Source of the DNA: Winogradskyella wichelsiae
Lineage (GTDB): Bacteria; Bacteroidota; Bacteroidia; Flavobacteriales; Flavobacteriaceae
Reading direction: 5' to 3'
Assembly: GCF_013403925.1 (NCBI RefSeq)
Contig: NZ_JABFDJ010000002.1
Coordinates: 1-64,000 of the forward strand
DNA length: 64,000 nt
The notes under the pieces were generated by a model that was not told the DNA's origin, made no database searches, and saw nothing but the letters and a program-made list of their open reading frames with translations. Of this stretch, positions 56,454 to 63,985 are shown in pieces. A program made the position numbers and the translations under genes. Every line of letters begins with the position of its first letter. Positions within the stretch are counted from its first letter, which is position 1.

Positions 56454-57236
56454 TTAGTTTCCTTTAAAATTTGGTTGACGTTTTTCTATAAATGCTGCGA
56501 CTCCTTCTTTATAATCTTCACTTTGTGCGGCTTCAATTTGTAACTTAGACTCCAACGCTAATTGAGATTCTAAATCGTTGGTCATCGATTTATTGAATAA
56601 TTCTTTAATCATACCCAATGCTTTTGTAGGCATGTTTGCCAGTTTCAAAGCTAACTTATTGACATCTTCTTCAAAACTTTCTAATGGAATCATTTTATAA
56701 ATCATTCCCATTTTCTCTGCTTCTTCTGCTGAAATTTTATCGCCTAACATGGCTAATGCTAATGCTTTTTGAAATCCGATTAATCTTGGTAAAAAGAATG
56801 TTCCGGCACTATCTGGAACCAGACCTATTAAACTAAACGCTTGAATGAAACTTACTTTTTCATGAGCAACAACAATATCACAAGCCAAGGCTATATTTGC
56901 TCCTGCTCCTGCTGCAACACCATTTACTGCTGCTATAACTGGTTTTTTAATCGCACGAATTCTTGTAATTATAGGATTGTAATGCTCTTCTAATATTTTT
57001 TTGAATCCAGGGTTTAAATCTGGATCTGTAACTTCTTTTAAATCTTGTCCTGCACAAAATGCTTTTCCACTCCCTGTAAGAACAATTGCTCTAACCTCAT
57101 CATTTGTTTCACAAGCATCTAAAGTATCGTGAAGCAAAAAAGCCATTTCACGGTTAAAACTGTTGAACACTTCTGGTCTGTTTAGCGTGATGTACGCTAT
57201 TTTATTTTCTATTTTTAAAAGAATGCTTTTATTCAT
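56454..57236 (-). CDS. paaG: 2-(1,2-epoxy-1,2-dihydrophenyl)acetyl-CoA isomerase
   Basis: PaaG isomerises the ring epoxide to the seven-membered oxepin-CoA. From ATG 57236 the protein has 260 residues; an upstream frame adds MSFLRRQESTIKEKH, which is the translation of an ATTCCTGC repeat and is rejected. The crotonase fold shows FCAGQDLKEVTDPDLNPG, NGVAAGAGANIALACDIVVA and the catalytic aspartate in GLVPDSAGTFFLPRL, as in PaaG. It lies between paaD and the PLP dehydratase gene. Confidence 0.94.
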   Translation of the reverse strand: MNKSILLKIENKIAYITLNRPEVFNSFNREMAFLLHDTLDACETNDEVRAIVLTGSGKAFCAGQDLKEVTDPDLNPGFKKILEEHYNPIITRIRAIKKPVIAAVNGVAAGAGANIALACDIVVAHEKVSFIQAFSLIGLVPDSAGTFFLPRLIGFQKALALAMLGDKISAEEAEKMGMIYKMIPLESFEEDVNKLALKLANMPTKALGMIKELFNKSMTNDLESQLALESKLQIEAAQSEDYKEGVAAFIEKRQPNFKGN

Positions 57237-57255
57237 ATGTTTTTCTTTTATTGTG

Positions 57256-57280
57256 GATTCCTGCCTTCGCAGGAATGACA
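57256..57280 (-). repeat. ATTCCTGC hairpin repeat
   Basis: Copy of the element 20 bases upstream of the paaG start. It is open in the paaG frame, which explains the false N-terminal extension. Confidence 0.9.
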
Positions 57281-57299
57281 AAACTTTTATATATTCTCA

Positions 57300-57336
57300 A
57301 TACAAAATTGCTAAAAAACAATTTTACTCGAATTGA
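57300..57336 (-). repeat. TCGAATTGAAG-tagged inverted repeat
   Basis: AAAATTGC and CAATTTT form a stem next to ACTCGAATTGA. It is related to the copy at 54168-54207 and lies just after the paaD stop. Confidence 0.55.
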
Positions 57337-57343
57337 AGTTCCT

Positions 57344-57844
57344 TTACTTTAGACATTTAAAATAATCAAATGGCTCTTGGCAGTCGTCACACTGAAATTG
57401 TGCTTTGCATGCTGTGGAACCAAACTGACTTACTAATCTTGTGTTCTGTGAACCACAATTGGTGCACTTAACAATGCGCTTTCCTTCAAGCAATACATCT
57501 TTATCTGCTTCTGCATCTAAAGGTGCTGCTATGCCATAATCTTCTAATGCTTTTCTTCCTCTAAGTGTAATCCAATCGGTGGTCCAAGCTGGTGCGAGAA
57601 TTAATTCTATCTCAGAGTGGTATCCTGCGGCTTTTAATGCTGCTTTAATATCGTCTCCAATAACATCCATTGCTGGACAACCACTATACGTTGGTGTGAT
57701 TTCTACTTTTACAATATTGCTTTCTATGACTGCAGAACGTACCACTCCCATATCCATGATTGATAATACTGGGATTTCAGGATCTGAAACCTGTTCCAGA
57801 ATTGGAATTAAGATTTGGTCTATGTTTTGTTCTGTTGTTGTCAT
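57344..57844 (-). CDS. paaD: phenylacetyl-CoA epoxidase subunit PaaD
   Basis: PaaD is a MIP18/DUF59-type protein needed for assembly of the PaaABC epoxidase metal centre. From ATG 57844 the protein has 166 residues; ATG 57850 is equally possible. The frame extending further upstream is translated repeat sequence and is rejected. The N-terminal DUF59 domain has SDPEIPVLSIMDMGVV and TPTYSGCPAMDVI; the C-terminal zinc ribbon has CTNCGSQNT and QCDDCQEPF. It lies between paaC and paaG. Confidence 0.95.
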   Translation of the reverse strand: MTTTEQNIDQILIPILEQVSDPEIPVLSIMDMGVVRSAVIESNIVKVEITPTYSGCPAMDVIGDDIKAALKAAGYHSEIELILAPAWTTDWITLRGRKALEDYGIAAPLDAEADKDVLLEGKRIVKCTNCGSQNTRLVSQFGSTACKAQFQCDDCQEPFDYFKCLK

Positions 57845-57849
57845 ATTCA

Positions 57850-57870
57850 TTTCCCGTAAAAACGGGAATC
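57850..57870 (-). repeat. start-codon-proximal hairpin (GATTCCC type)
   Basis: GATTCCCGT pairs with ACGGGAA on the minus strand and is followed at once by ATGAATATG, so GGGAA lies 6 bases before ATG 57844. The junction is almost identical to that before E1. Confidence 0.85.
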
Positions 57871-57880
57871 TTGCTTTATT

Positions 57881-57930
57881 GCTTCTCGATACAATTCCGA
57901 TAAAAAAAATCGGAATCACTCGAAGTGACA
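57881..57930 (-). repeat. CTCGATACAATTCCGAT inverted repeat
   Basis: On the minus strand it reads TGTCACTTCGAGTGATTCCG, an A/T centre, then CGGAATTGTATCGAGAAG. The arms form a stem of about 18 bp with interruptions. It lies between paaC and paaD. Confidence 0.85.
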
Positions 57931-57998
57931 TTTTGTTTTAATTTTTGAGATTAGCTTCGCTGAACCAAAATATTTATCTGCCTTCTGAGGAATTTGTG

Positions 57999-58751
57999 TT
58001 ACCATTCCATATTAGGATACGCACGTTGCATATATTGAAGCTCTGCTAATAAATACCCTAAATGTTCGGTGTGAATGCCTTCTTTTCCACCTTTTTGAAA
58101 CCATTTTGATTCCGGGATTTCGAGTGTTGCTTCTTCTAAAATTTCATTTACTTTTTTATAATAGGTCTCTTTCAGTTTTGTAACATCAACACCAATTCCT
58201 TCTGCAACCATTGCTTTATCTGCTTCAGTTTGATGGAATAATTCGTCTGTATAGGTCCATAAACCATCAATAGCATCTTGCATTTTTGCTTTACTTACTT
58301 CTGTTCCATCACCTAAACGTTTTATCCAGTCTCCTGAAAAACGTTCATGATAACTCACTTCTTTAATTGATTTTGTTGCAATAGCTGATAAAGTTAAATC
58401 TTTACTTTTTTCTAATTCCTGTAAAAACAATAAATGATATATATCGAATAAGAACTGACGTGCCATGGTATATGCAAAATCTCTATTGGGTTGTTCTACC
58501 AACAATACATTTACATATTCTCGTTCTTTACGAAGCATTGCTATATCATCTTCAGTTCTGTTATCTCCTGCAATTTTTGCTGCATATTGAAAATAGCTTC
58601 GCACTTGTCCGAATAAATCTAATGAGATATTGGTGCAGGCAATATCTGTTTCTAGGCTTGGTCCATGTCCTGTGAGCTCTCCTAGTCTTTGTCCTAGGAT
58701 TAGACTGTTGTCTGCGATTCCTAATATATAGTTGTATAGGTTTTGTTTCAT
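57999..58751 (-). CDS. paaC: phenylacetyl-CoA epoxidase subunit PaaC
   Basis: PaaC is the structural partner of the catalytic PaaA in the epoxidase. The 250-residue all-helical ferritin-like protein shows GQRLGELTGHGPSLETDIACTNISLDL near the N-terminus and the family blocks NRDFAYTMARQFLFDIYH, KEVSYHERFSGDW and HTEHLGYLLAELQYMQR near the C-terminus. It lies between paaB and paaD; ATG 58751 is 5 bases after a hairpin repeat. Confidence 0.95.
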   Translation of the reverse strand: MKQNLYNYILGIADNSLILGQRLGELTGHGPSLETDIACTNISLDLFGQVRSYFQYAAKIAGDNRTEDDIAMLRKEREYVNVLLVEQPNRDFAYTMARQFLFDIYHLLFLQELEKSKDLTLSAIATKSIKEVSYHERFSGDWIKRLGDGTEVSKAKMQDAIDGLWTYTDELFHQTEADKAMVAEGIGVDVTKLKETYYKKVNEILEEATLEIPESKWFQKGGKEGIHTEHLGYLLAELQYMQRAYPNMEW

Positions 58752-58756
58752 TTTAA

Positions 58757-58777
58757 GTGCCCATAAAAATGGGTATC
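58757..58777 (-). repeat. start-codon-proximal hairpin (GATACCC type)
   Basis: GATACCCAT pairs with ATGGGCAC on the minus strand, 5 bases before the paaC start, in the same orientation as the other GATTCCC hairpins. Confidence 0.75.
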
Positions 58778-58786
58778 TATTTAATT

Positions 58787-58833
58787 ACTTCTCGATATAA
58801 TTCCAATAAAAAATCGGAATCACTCGAAGTGAC
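58787..58833 (-). repeat. CTCGATATAATTCC inverted repeat
   Basis: On the minus strand GTCACTTCGAGTGATTCCG opens and GGAATTATATCGAGAAG closes the element around an A/T centre. It is a close relative of the copy at 57881-57930. Confidence 0.85.
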
Positions 58834-58893
58834 GTACTTATTAATAATAAGATTCTTCCTTTGTTCTGAATGAGATTTAGATTCTCTTAATGA

Positions 58894-58918
58894 GATTCCT
58901 GCCTTCGCAGGAATGACA
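58894..58918 (-). repeat. ATTCCTGC hairpin repeat
   Basis: Copy of the element 4 bases after the paaB stop codon, with TGTCA on the coding strand. Confidence 0.9.
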
Positions 58919-58922
58919 ATTA

Positions 58923-59213
58923 TTACATATGTTTTACCTCGTCCGGTAAATCATAAAATGTTGGGTGACGATAGACTTTATCTTGAGCAGGCTCAAACAT
59001 TTCACCATTGTGTTCTGGATTTGATGCTGTAATATTTTTAGATTCTACGACCCAAATACTTACACCTTCATTTCGTCTTGTGTACACATCTCTTGCATTT
59101 TCTAAAGCCATTTCTGCATCTGCTGCATGAAGACTTCCAAAATGACGATGTTCTAATCCATTTTTACTTCTTACGAAGATTTCCCAAAGTGGCCAGTTTT
59201 TTTTGTCAGACAT
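58923..59213 (-). CDS. paaB: phenylacetyl-CoA epoxidase subunit PaaB
   Basis: The 96-residue PaaB links PaaAC heterodimers in the epoxidase complex. It contains the family blocks WPLWEIFVRSKNGLEHRHFGSLHA, ALENARDVYTRRNEGVSIWVV and HPTFYDLPDEVKHM and is of normal size. It lies between paaA and paaC. Confidence 0.96.
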   Translation of the reverse strand: MSDKKNWPLWEIFVRSKNGLEHRHFGSLHAADAEMALENARDVYTRRNEGVSIWVVESKNITASNPEHNGEMFEPAQDKVYRHPTFYDLPDEVKHM

Positions 59214-59237
59214 AATTATATGTTTTGTTTCATCTTA

Positions 59238-59302
59238 TTCTCGATATAATTTTCTTTGATTTCGACTGCTCATAAACTGACAGAAAATCTCTCGAATTGA
59301 CG
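59238..59302 (-). repeat. nested repeat between paaA and paaB
   Basis: A TTCTCGATATAATTTTC arm and a GAAAATCTCTCGAATTGACG arm belong to the CTCGATA family. Between them lies TTTCGACTGCTC to ACTGACAG, a degenerate GAGCGCAGTCGA element. This looks like one repeat inserted in another. Confidence 0.6.
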
Positions 59303-59309
59303 ATAAAAT

Positions 59310-60266
59310 TTAAATTGCTTGTTTTTGTTTTCTTGCTTGCTTCTTTTCGGCATGTGCCATAGCCGCATCTCTAACCCATTCTCCTTCTTCCCATGCACCA
59401 ACTCTAGCTTTCATGCGTTCTTTATTCATTGGTCCATGGCCTTTTACTACTTGCCAGAACTCATCCCAATTAATTTCACCGAAATCATAGCTTTGGCGTT
59501 CCTCGTTCCATTTTAAATCTGGATCAGGAATTGTAAGTCCGATTAATTCGGCTTGAGGAACCGTTTGATCAATAAATTGCTGACGTAAATCGTCGTTAGA
59601 CTTACGCTTTAATTTCCATTTCATGGATTGTTCTGTATGAATAGATTCTGCATCTGTAGGACCTAACATCATTAAACTTGGCCACCACCAACGATTTAAA
59701 GCATCTTGTGCTAATTCTTTTTGTTCTGGTGTTCCGTTTGCCAACTTCATCATGATTTCAAAACCTTGACGTTGGTGAAAACTTTCCTCCTTACATACAC
59801 GAACCATTGCTCTTGCGTATGGTCCATAAGAAGTGTTACATAATGGCACTTGATTGATAATTGCAGCGCCATCGACTAACCAACCTACAGCTCCCATATC
59901 TGCCCAAGTTACTGTTGGGTAATTAAAGATGGAAGAGTATTTTGCTTTACCTGAATGCAATTGATCGTATAACTCATCGCGAGAAATCCCTAAGGTTTCA
60001 CAAGCGGAATACAAATATAAACCGTGACCAGCTTCGTCTTGAACTTTAGCTAAAAGTGCTACTTTTCGTCGCAAAGAAGGTGCTCTTGTAATCCAATTTC
60101 CTTCGGGAAGCATCCCTACAATTTCGGAATGTGCGTGTTGCGACATTTGCCTAATATGCGTTTTACGGTATTTTTCTGGCATCCAATCTTTTGGTTCGAT
60201 TTTCTCGTCTCTTGCGATACGTGCTTCGAATTGTACTTCTAGATTTTTTATTTGTTCTTCACTCAT
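59310..60266 (-). CDS. paaA: phenylacetyl-CoA epoxidase catalytic subunit PaaA
   Basis: PaaA is the di-iron monooxygenase that forms the ring epoxide of phenylacetyl-CoA. The 318-residue helical protein has iron-ligand regions [15 protein letters not shown] and [14 protein letters not shown] (two ExxH motifs) and the [20 protein letters not shown] block. It is full length and lies between paaE and paaB. Confidence 0.97.
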   Translation of the reverse strand: MSEEQIKNLEVQFEARIARDEKIEPKDWMPEKYRKTHIRQMSQHAHSEIVGMLPEGNWITRAPSLRRKVALLAKVQDEAGHGLYLYSACETLGISRDELYDQLHSGKAKYSSIFNYPTVTWADMGAVGWLVDGAAIINQVPLCNTSYGPYARAMVRVCKEESFHQRQGFEIMMKLANGTPEQKELAQDALNRWWWPSLMMLGPTDAESIHTEQSMKWKLKRKSNDDLRQQFIDQTVPQAELIGLTIPDPDLKWNEERQSYDFGEINWDEFWQVVKGHGPMNKERMKARVGAWEEGEWVRDAAMAHAEKKQARKQKQAI

Positions 60267-60341
60267 GATTTTAAGCTTTTAGCTATTGGCTGTTGGACTT
60301 TAGCTTGTTGAACTCTAATTTTTCTTTTTCAAAATATTATG

Positions 60342-60366
60342 GATTCCTGCCTACGCAGGAATGACA
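60342..60366 (-). repeat. ATTCCTGC hairpin repeat
   Basis: Copy of the element between the paaE stop and the paaA start, with TGTCA on the coding strand. It is the copy furthest to the right in the window. Confidence 0.9.
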
Positions 60367-60374
60367 AGTCTTAT

Positions 60375-61448
60375 TTACACATCGAAATCTACAATTACCT
60401 TTTCTGTTGTTGGTACTGCTTGGCAGCTTAAGACTAGGTTTTGTGAAACTTCTTTATCGCTTAACGCGTAATTTATTTTCATTTCGACTGCGCCTTCTTT
60501 CACTTCGCATTTGCAGGTGCTACAAACACCACCTTTGCAGGCGAATGGCAAATCTGCTCCTGCGCCTAAGGCTGCGTCGAGGATATTATCGTATTCTTTA
60601 GTCATGGTGAAGGTGAATTCTTTTCCCCCATCGACGATAACCACTTCGGTTCCTTCTACATTTTGTTTTGCTAGACGTTCTGCTCGCTTAATGTCTTCAT
60701 CTGAAAGTCCGGTTACAAACAACTCAGAATGTATCAGTTCTTTTGGTAATCCTTTATTTATTAAATACGCGCTTACGTAGTTTACCATTTTTTCTGGACC
60801 ACATAAAAATACTTCACTTGTATCTGGAATATCGATAAACGTATTGGTAAGAATCTTCATCTTTTCATCATCGAATCTTCCGTTTAATAATTCAATATCT
60901 CTACGTTCTTTGGTTAAGAAATAATAAATTTCGAATCTACCAAAATAAGTGTTTCTTAATTGCTCTAGTTCCTCTTTAAAGATAATGGATTTTGCGGTTT
61001 TATTGACATAAAATAATTTACATGTCGAATTTGGTTCCTCTTTTAAATGTGCTTTAACCATTGAGAGGACTGGTGTAATGCCACTTCCTGCTGCGAAAAA
61101 CAAGTAGTTTTTGGGCTTTGACGCGTTGACCTCTACTCCAAATGTTCCGCTAGGCGACATTACTTCTAATTGGTCACCGGCTTTTAATTCGTCATTTATA
61201 TAGGTTGAAAACTTACCGCCTGGAATGAGCTTTACAGCAACTTTCCATTGACTATCTAATGGACTTGAGCAAAGTGAATACGAACGACGCACATCTTCTC
61301 CGTTAATGTCTGCTTTTAGAGTTAAATGTTGACCTTGACGAAATTTGAATGTACTATGTAATTCTGAAGGAACTTCAAAGGTTATAACAGAAGTATCTTC
61401 GGTTTCCTTATATATATCTTGAATTTTAAGCTTATAAAACTGTGCCAT
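60375..61448 (-). CDS. paaE: phenylacetyl-CoA epoxidase reductase subunit PaaE
   Basis: PaaE passes electrons from NADPH through FAD and a 2Fe-2S cluster to the PaaA di-iron site. From ATG 61448 the protein has 357 residues; an upstream GTG is less likely. It has the FAD-binding motif RRSYSLCSSP, the NAD(P)-binding region FAAGSGITPVLSMVK and a C-terminal plant-type ferredoxin domain with CKGGVCSTCKCEV and LSCQA. It is the first gene of the paa cluster, directly downstream of the promoter and operator. Confidence 0.96.
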   Translation of the reverse strand: MAQFYKLKIQDIYKETEDTSVITFEVPSELHSTFKFRQGQHLTLKADINGEDVRRSYSLCSSPLDSQWKVAVKLIPGGKFSTYINDELKAGDQLEVMSPSGTFGVEVNASKPKNYLFFAAGSGITPVLSMVKAHLKEEPNSTCKLFYVNKTAKSIIFKEELEQLRNTYFGRFEIYYFLTKERRDIELLNGRFDDEKMKILTNTFIDIPDTSEVFLCGPEKMVNYVSAYLINKGLPKELIHSELFVTGLSDEDIKRAERLAKQNVEGTEVVIVDGGKEFTFTMTKEYDNILDAALGAGADLPFACKGGVCSTCKCEVKEGAVEMKINYALSDKEVSQNLVLSCQAVPTTEKVIVDFDV

Positions 61449-61469
61449 ATGTATTTTTAAAAACACTTA

Positions 61470-61485
61470 ACTAACACTTGTTAGT
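61470..61485 (-). promoter_or_regulatory. probable TetR-type operator of the paa cluster
   Basis: ACTAACACTTGTTAGT is a palindrome with 7-bp arms. It begins 8 bases downstream of the -7 element and overlaps the expected transcription start of paaE, an effective position for a repressor. Confidence 0.7.
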
Positions 61486-61493
61486 TTGTTTGA

Positions 61494-61501
61494 CAAAGTT
61501 A
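61494..61501 (-). promoter_or_regulatory. TAnnTTTG promoter element of the paa operon
   Basis: The minus strand reads TAACTTTG. It is 45 bases upstream of the paaE ATG and next to the palindromic operator. Confidence 0.7.
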
Positions 61502-61517
61502 GTAAATAAATTTAAAT

Positions 61518-62087
61518 CTATTTTATGACTCCTTTTATAAGAATTTCATTGAGGTTACTAGATAGTTCTTGAAGATTTACATCTTCCTTTTTCGGTATCC
61601 ATAAATAAAGGGAACGTAAGGTTGTTAAGATTGAAAACATCATAACATCTGGTTTTATATCTGAAATCTCACCAGCCTTTATACCTTCAATTAGAATATT
61701 TCTGAAATCATTTTCGTAATCGCTACGCAACTTTTTGTAGTAATTTAGTCGAGCTTCCAAATGCATCCAATCGTGATTTAAAGCAGCCATACCATAAATA
61801 TTGGTACTAGACACTTCTACATGTAATGCTATAATTTCTTTTAACTTTTCGATGCAAGTAGCATTGCTTTCTCGTACAGAAGACATTCCTTCTGTAAACT
61901 GTTCTGCAATAGAAATTATAATACTTTCTAATATATCTTGTTTGGAATTGATGTGATTGTAAAGGCTTGCTGCTTTTATATCCATAGCAGTTGCCAAATC
62001 TCGCATGGTGACCGCACTGTAACCTTTTTCTTTGAAAAGTTTAGCGGCTACTCTAATAATTTCTTGTTGACGTGTCTCTGGTTTCAT
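61518..62087 (-). CDS. TetR/AcrR family regulator, probable PaaR
   Basis: From ATG 62087 the protein has 189 residues; a GTG five codons upstream is less likely. The N-terminal helix-turn-helix (about residues 5-50) reads RQQEIIRVAAKLFKEKGYSA then VTMRDLATAMDIKAASLYNHI, the TetR pattern. The remaining helical domain would bind the effector, probably phenylacetyl-CoA. It lies just upstream of paaE on the same strand, with the operator in between, and is the obvious repressor of the cluster. Related TetR-type PaaR proteins are known in other bacteria. Confidence 0.9.
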   Translation of the reverse strand: MKPETRQQEIIRVAAKLFKEKGYSAVTMRDLATAMDIKAASLYNHINSKQDILESIIISIAEQFTEGMSSVRESNATCIEKLKEIIALHVEVSSTNIYGMAALNHDWMHLEARLNYYKKLRSDYENDFRNILIEGIKAGEISDIKPDVMMFSILTTLRSLYLWIPKKEDVNLQELSSNLNEILIKGVIK

Positions 62088-62141
62088 AGCGAGGTAAAAC
62101 ACTAAATTTACAAGATTTTTAAGTAGAACGCAATTATAATG

Positions 62142-62149
62142 TAACTTTG
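62142..62149 (+). promoter_or_regulatory. TAnnTTTG promoter element of the rhodanese gene
   Basis: TAACTTTG sits inside the small palindrome GTAACTTTGGTTAC (62141-62154). It lies 51 bases before the rhodanese ATG and may also be a regulator site. Confidence 0.6.
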
Positions 62150-62200
62150 GTTACGAATGGTTTTATAAACTTTTCGGAAATTTGTTCAAAAATAAATACA

Positions 62201-62509
62201 ATGGGAATATTTGATGCTTTATTTGGAAAATCGACTAACAACGTTGCTGAATACCTAGAAAAAGGGGCTGTTATTTTAGATGTTAGAACACCTAGTGAAT
62301 ACCAAGGTGGACATATAAAAAATGCGATTCACATTCCGGTTCAAGAACTAGGAAACAGAATTAACGAGATTAAAAGACTAAACAAACCTGTAATTGCCCA
62401 TTGTGCTAGTGGCATGCGCTCTGCAAATGCTGCAAGTATTTTAAAATCTAATGGAATTGATGCCATAAATGGTGGCGGAATGACAAGCTTACAACGAAAA
62501 TTGGCTTAG
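62201..62509 (+). CDS. rhodanese-like domain protein
   Basis: From ATG 62201 the protein has 102 residues and is a single cytoplasmic rhodanese domain: AVILDVRTPSEYQGGHIKNAIHIPV and the active-site loop HCASGMRSANAA with a catalytic cysteine. It is a likely sulfurtransferase or persulfide carrier. An upstream TTG at 62147 would add 18 residues but overlaps the promoter and is rejected. The gene is divergent from the tetR-type gene; a link with the paa system is not evident. Confidence 0.9.
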   Translation: MGIFDALFGKSTNNVAEYLEKGAVILDVRTPSEYQGGHIKNAIHIPVQELGNRINEIKRLNKPVIAHCASGMRSANAASILKSNGIDAINGGGMTSLQRKLA

Positions 62510-62512
62510 ATT

Positions 62513-63136
62513 TTAATTTAATATATTTTTAAGATTATTAAGTTCTCCTAATTCTGAAATTGGACTTTGGTTATATTCTAAAGTCCAACCAAGAGAATTA
62601 GTTAACATAAAAAACTTAGCTAATTCGCTAATCAATCTGTTTTGCGCATTAGATTTTAACTCTGATGCCTCAATTTTTTTCATTAGCGACTTGTTTACCG
62701 TCTCTTTTATACTATTATAGTCTTTGGCTTCAAATGGGTTGAGGTAATCTGCTTGCATATCATAATATTCAAAATCGGGGCTGATTTTAATTTCCTCTCT
62801 CGGAATGCTTAAGATTTTAAGTGTTTTTGTTTCTTCATCTATTTGATATTCAATTTTACTTAAATCGTACCCAATTGTTACATCTGCATTAACGATAACT
62901 ACGGCTTTCTTTTCTACTGAAATTAAATCCCCAAAAACACCTTTAGAGTTTTTATAGGTGAACACTTCACTAAAATGTCCTTCGGTAACAACGAGTTTAC
63001 CAACGTTTTTAATTTGTTCTTGAATTAAAGCTGTACTCTCTTTAAGCACAATTTTATCTTCTTGTTTATCATCACAATATCTAAAAGCGAATACAACAAC
63101 TAAGGTTAAGATAACTCCAAATAATATTTTCCTCAT
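62513..63136 (-). CDS. DUF4230 domain protein
   Basis: The 207-residue protein has an N-terminal membrane anchor (VILTLVVVFAFRYC) and a DUF4230 domain: VTEGHFSEVFTYK, VIVNADVTIGYDLSKIEY, and a C-terminal helical part ending GWTLEY. The family is widespread in Bacteroidota and Firmicutes and has no known function. It is convergent with the rhodanese gene, with 3 bases between stop codons. Confidence 0.88.
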   Translation of the reverse strand: MRKILFGVILTLVVVFAFRYCDDKQEDKIVLKESTALIQEQIKNVGKLVVTEGHFSEVFTYKNSKGVFGDLISVEKKAVVIVNADVTIGYDLSKIEYQIDEETKTLKILSIPREEIKISPDFEYYDMQADYLNPFEAKDYNSIKETVNKSLMKKIEASELKSNAQNRLISELAKFFMLTNSLGWTLEYNQSPISELGELNNLKNILN

Positions 63137-63363
63137 AAGCTAATTTAAAAAATTAGAAGCTAAAACACCTTTAATCTTCAATATTTAAATCTTGTTTATT
63201 GGCTACACGTCGTGTCTTAGAGTAAATAATCTAAAAAAAGAGTTACTTATCCTAAAAACAAGAAAGTTCATTATCAATTTCGTAAATTATACTATAAACT
63301 AATAAACAATAATGTTTTAAAACAACAATCTCTAAGAAATCTCTAATCTTAAAAGTGACTATT

Positions 63364-63840
63364 ATGATTAAAAACATAAGCACACTACTCGTCCTACTTC
63401 TTACTTTATTTAGCTTCAGCCAAAATGCTATCTTAATTCAAAACAAAAACCCAAAAGCTAAAGAACTAAAGCACAGTTTAAATTCCACAAAAGATAGTTT
63501 ATTACTTTATTCTGAATCTAAAATCTTACAATTTGAAATATTTAATGAAAACTACGAAGAAACATTTGAAGTTAATGCATATTATAAAGTAATTTCCTTA
63601 AATGAAATCCCTGCAGGTAATTACCTTGTTGAGGTAAAACTCTCAGATAAAATAATCTTAATAGATCTCATAAAGCGTCATGAAAATAAAGAAATAGCAA
63701 CTTCAAAATCTAGTCTAAAAAAAATTAATGAAGGAAAGGGAATGATGCTAGATGAAAACCTTAACCCTATAACAAGCTCACCCCACCAAAGTATTGAGTC
63801 TATTTTAACACAAGCTAATGCAAATGAAACAGGCTTATAA
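63364..63840 (+). CDS. secreted hypothetical protein
   Basis: From ATG 63364 the protein has 158 residues with a signal peptide (MIKNISTLLVLLLTLFSFSQ). The middle part (VISLNEIPAGNYLVEVKLSDKIILIDL) resembles the beta-sandwich segment of Bacteroidota secretion-associated proteins, but I recognise no family. A GTG three codons upstream is possible. No TAnnTTTG element is evident before it. Confidence 0.65.
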   Translation: MIKNISTLLVLLLTLFSFSQNAILIQNKNPKAKELKHSLNSTKDSLLLYSESKILQFEIFNENYEETFEVNAYYKVISLNEIPAGNYLVEVKLSDKIILIDLIKRHENKEIATSKSSLKKINEGKGMMLDENLNPITSSPHQSIESILTQANANETGL

Positions 63841-63951
63841 GTCCTCAGTGATTTCTACGATGTAATTGGTTATATATCGAAAAACATGACATTTCAACCT
63901 AAGAAACCTGTTAAACGACTGATTTTAAGCATTATAATCTTAAATAAACCA

Positions 63952-63959
63952 TACCTTTG
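63952..63959 (+). promoter_or_regulatory. TAnnTTTG promoter element
   Basis: TACCTTTG lies 26 bases before the ATG of the gene cut by the window end. Confidence 0.6.
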
Positions 63960-63985
63960 GATTCTCATAAATCATTAAAAATAAA

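Noticed and set aside
57236..57281. N-terminal extension of paaG reading MSFLRRQESTIKEKH
   Set aside because: It is the translation of an ATTCCTGC repeat; the ATG at 57236 gives the normal crotonase start.
57850..57931. N-terminal extension of paaD upstream of 57850
   Set aside because: It translates the CTCGATA and GATTCCC repeats; homologous PaaD proteins start near TTTEQNIDQIL.
43990..60370. CRISPR array as explanation of the regular short repeats
   Set aside because: Copies are single, lie between genes at irregular distances of hundreds to thousands of bases, have no uniform spacers, and no cas gene is present.
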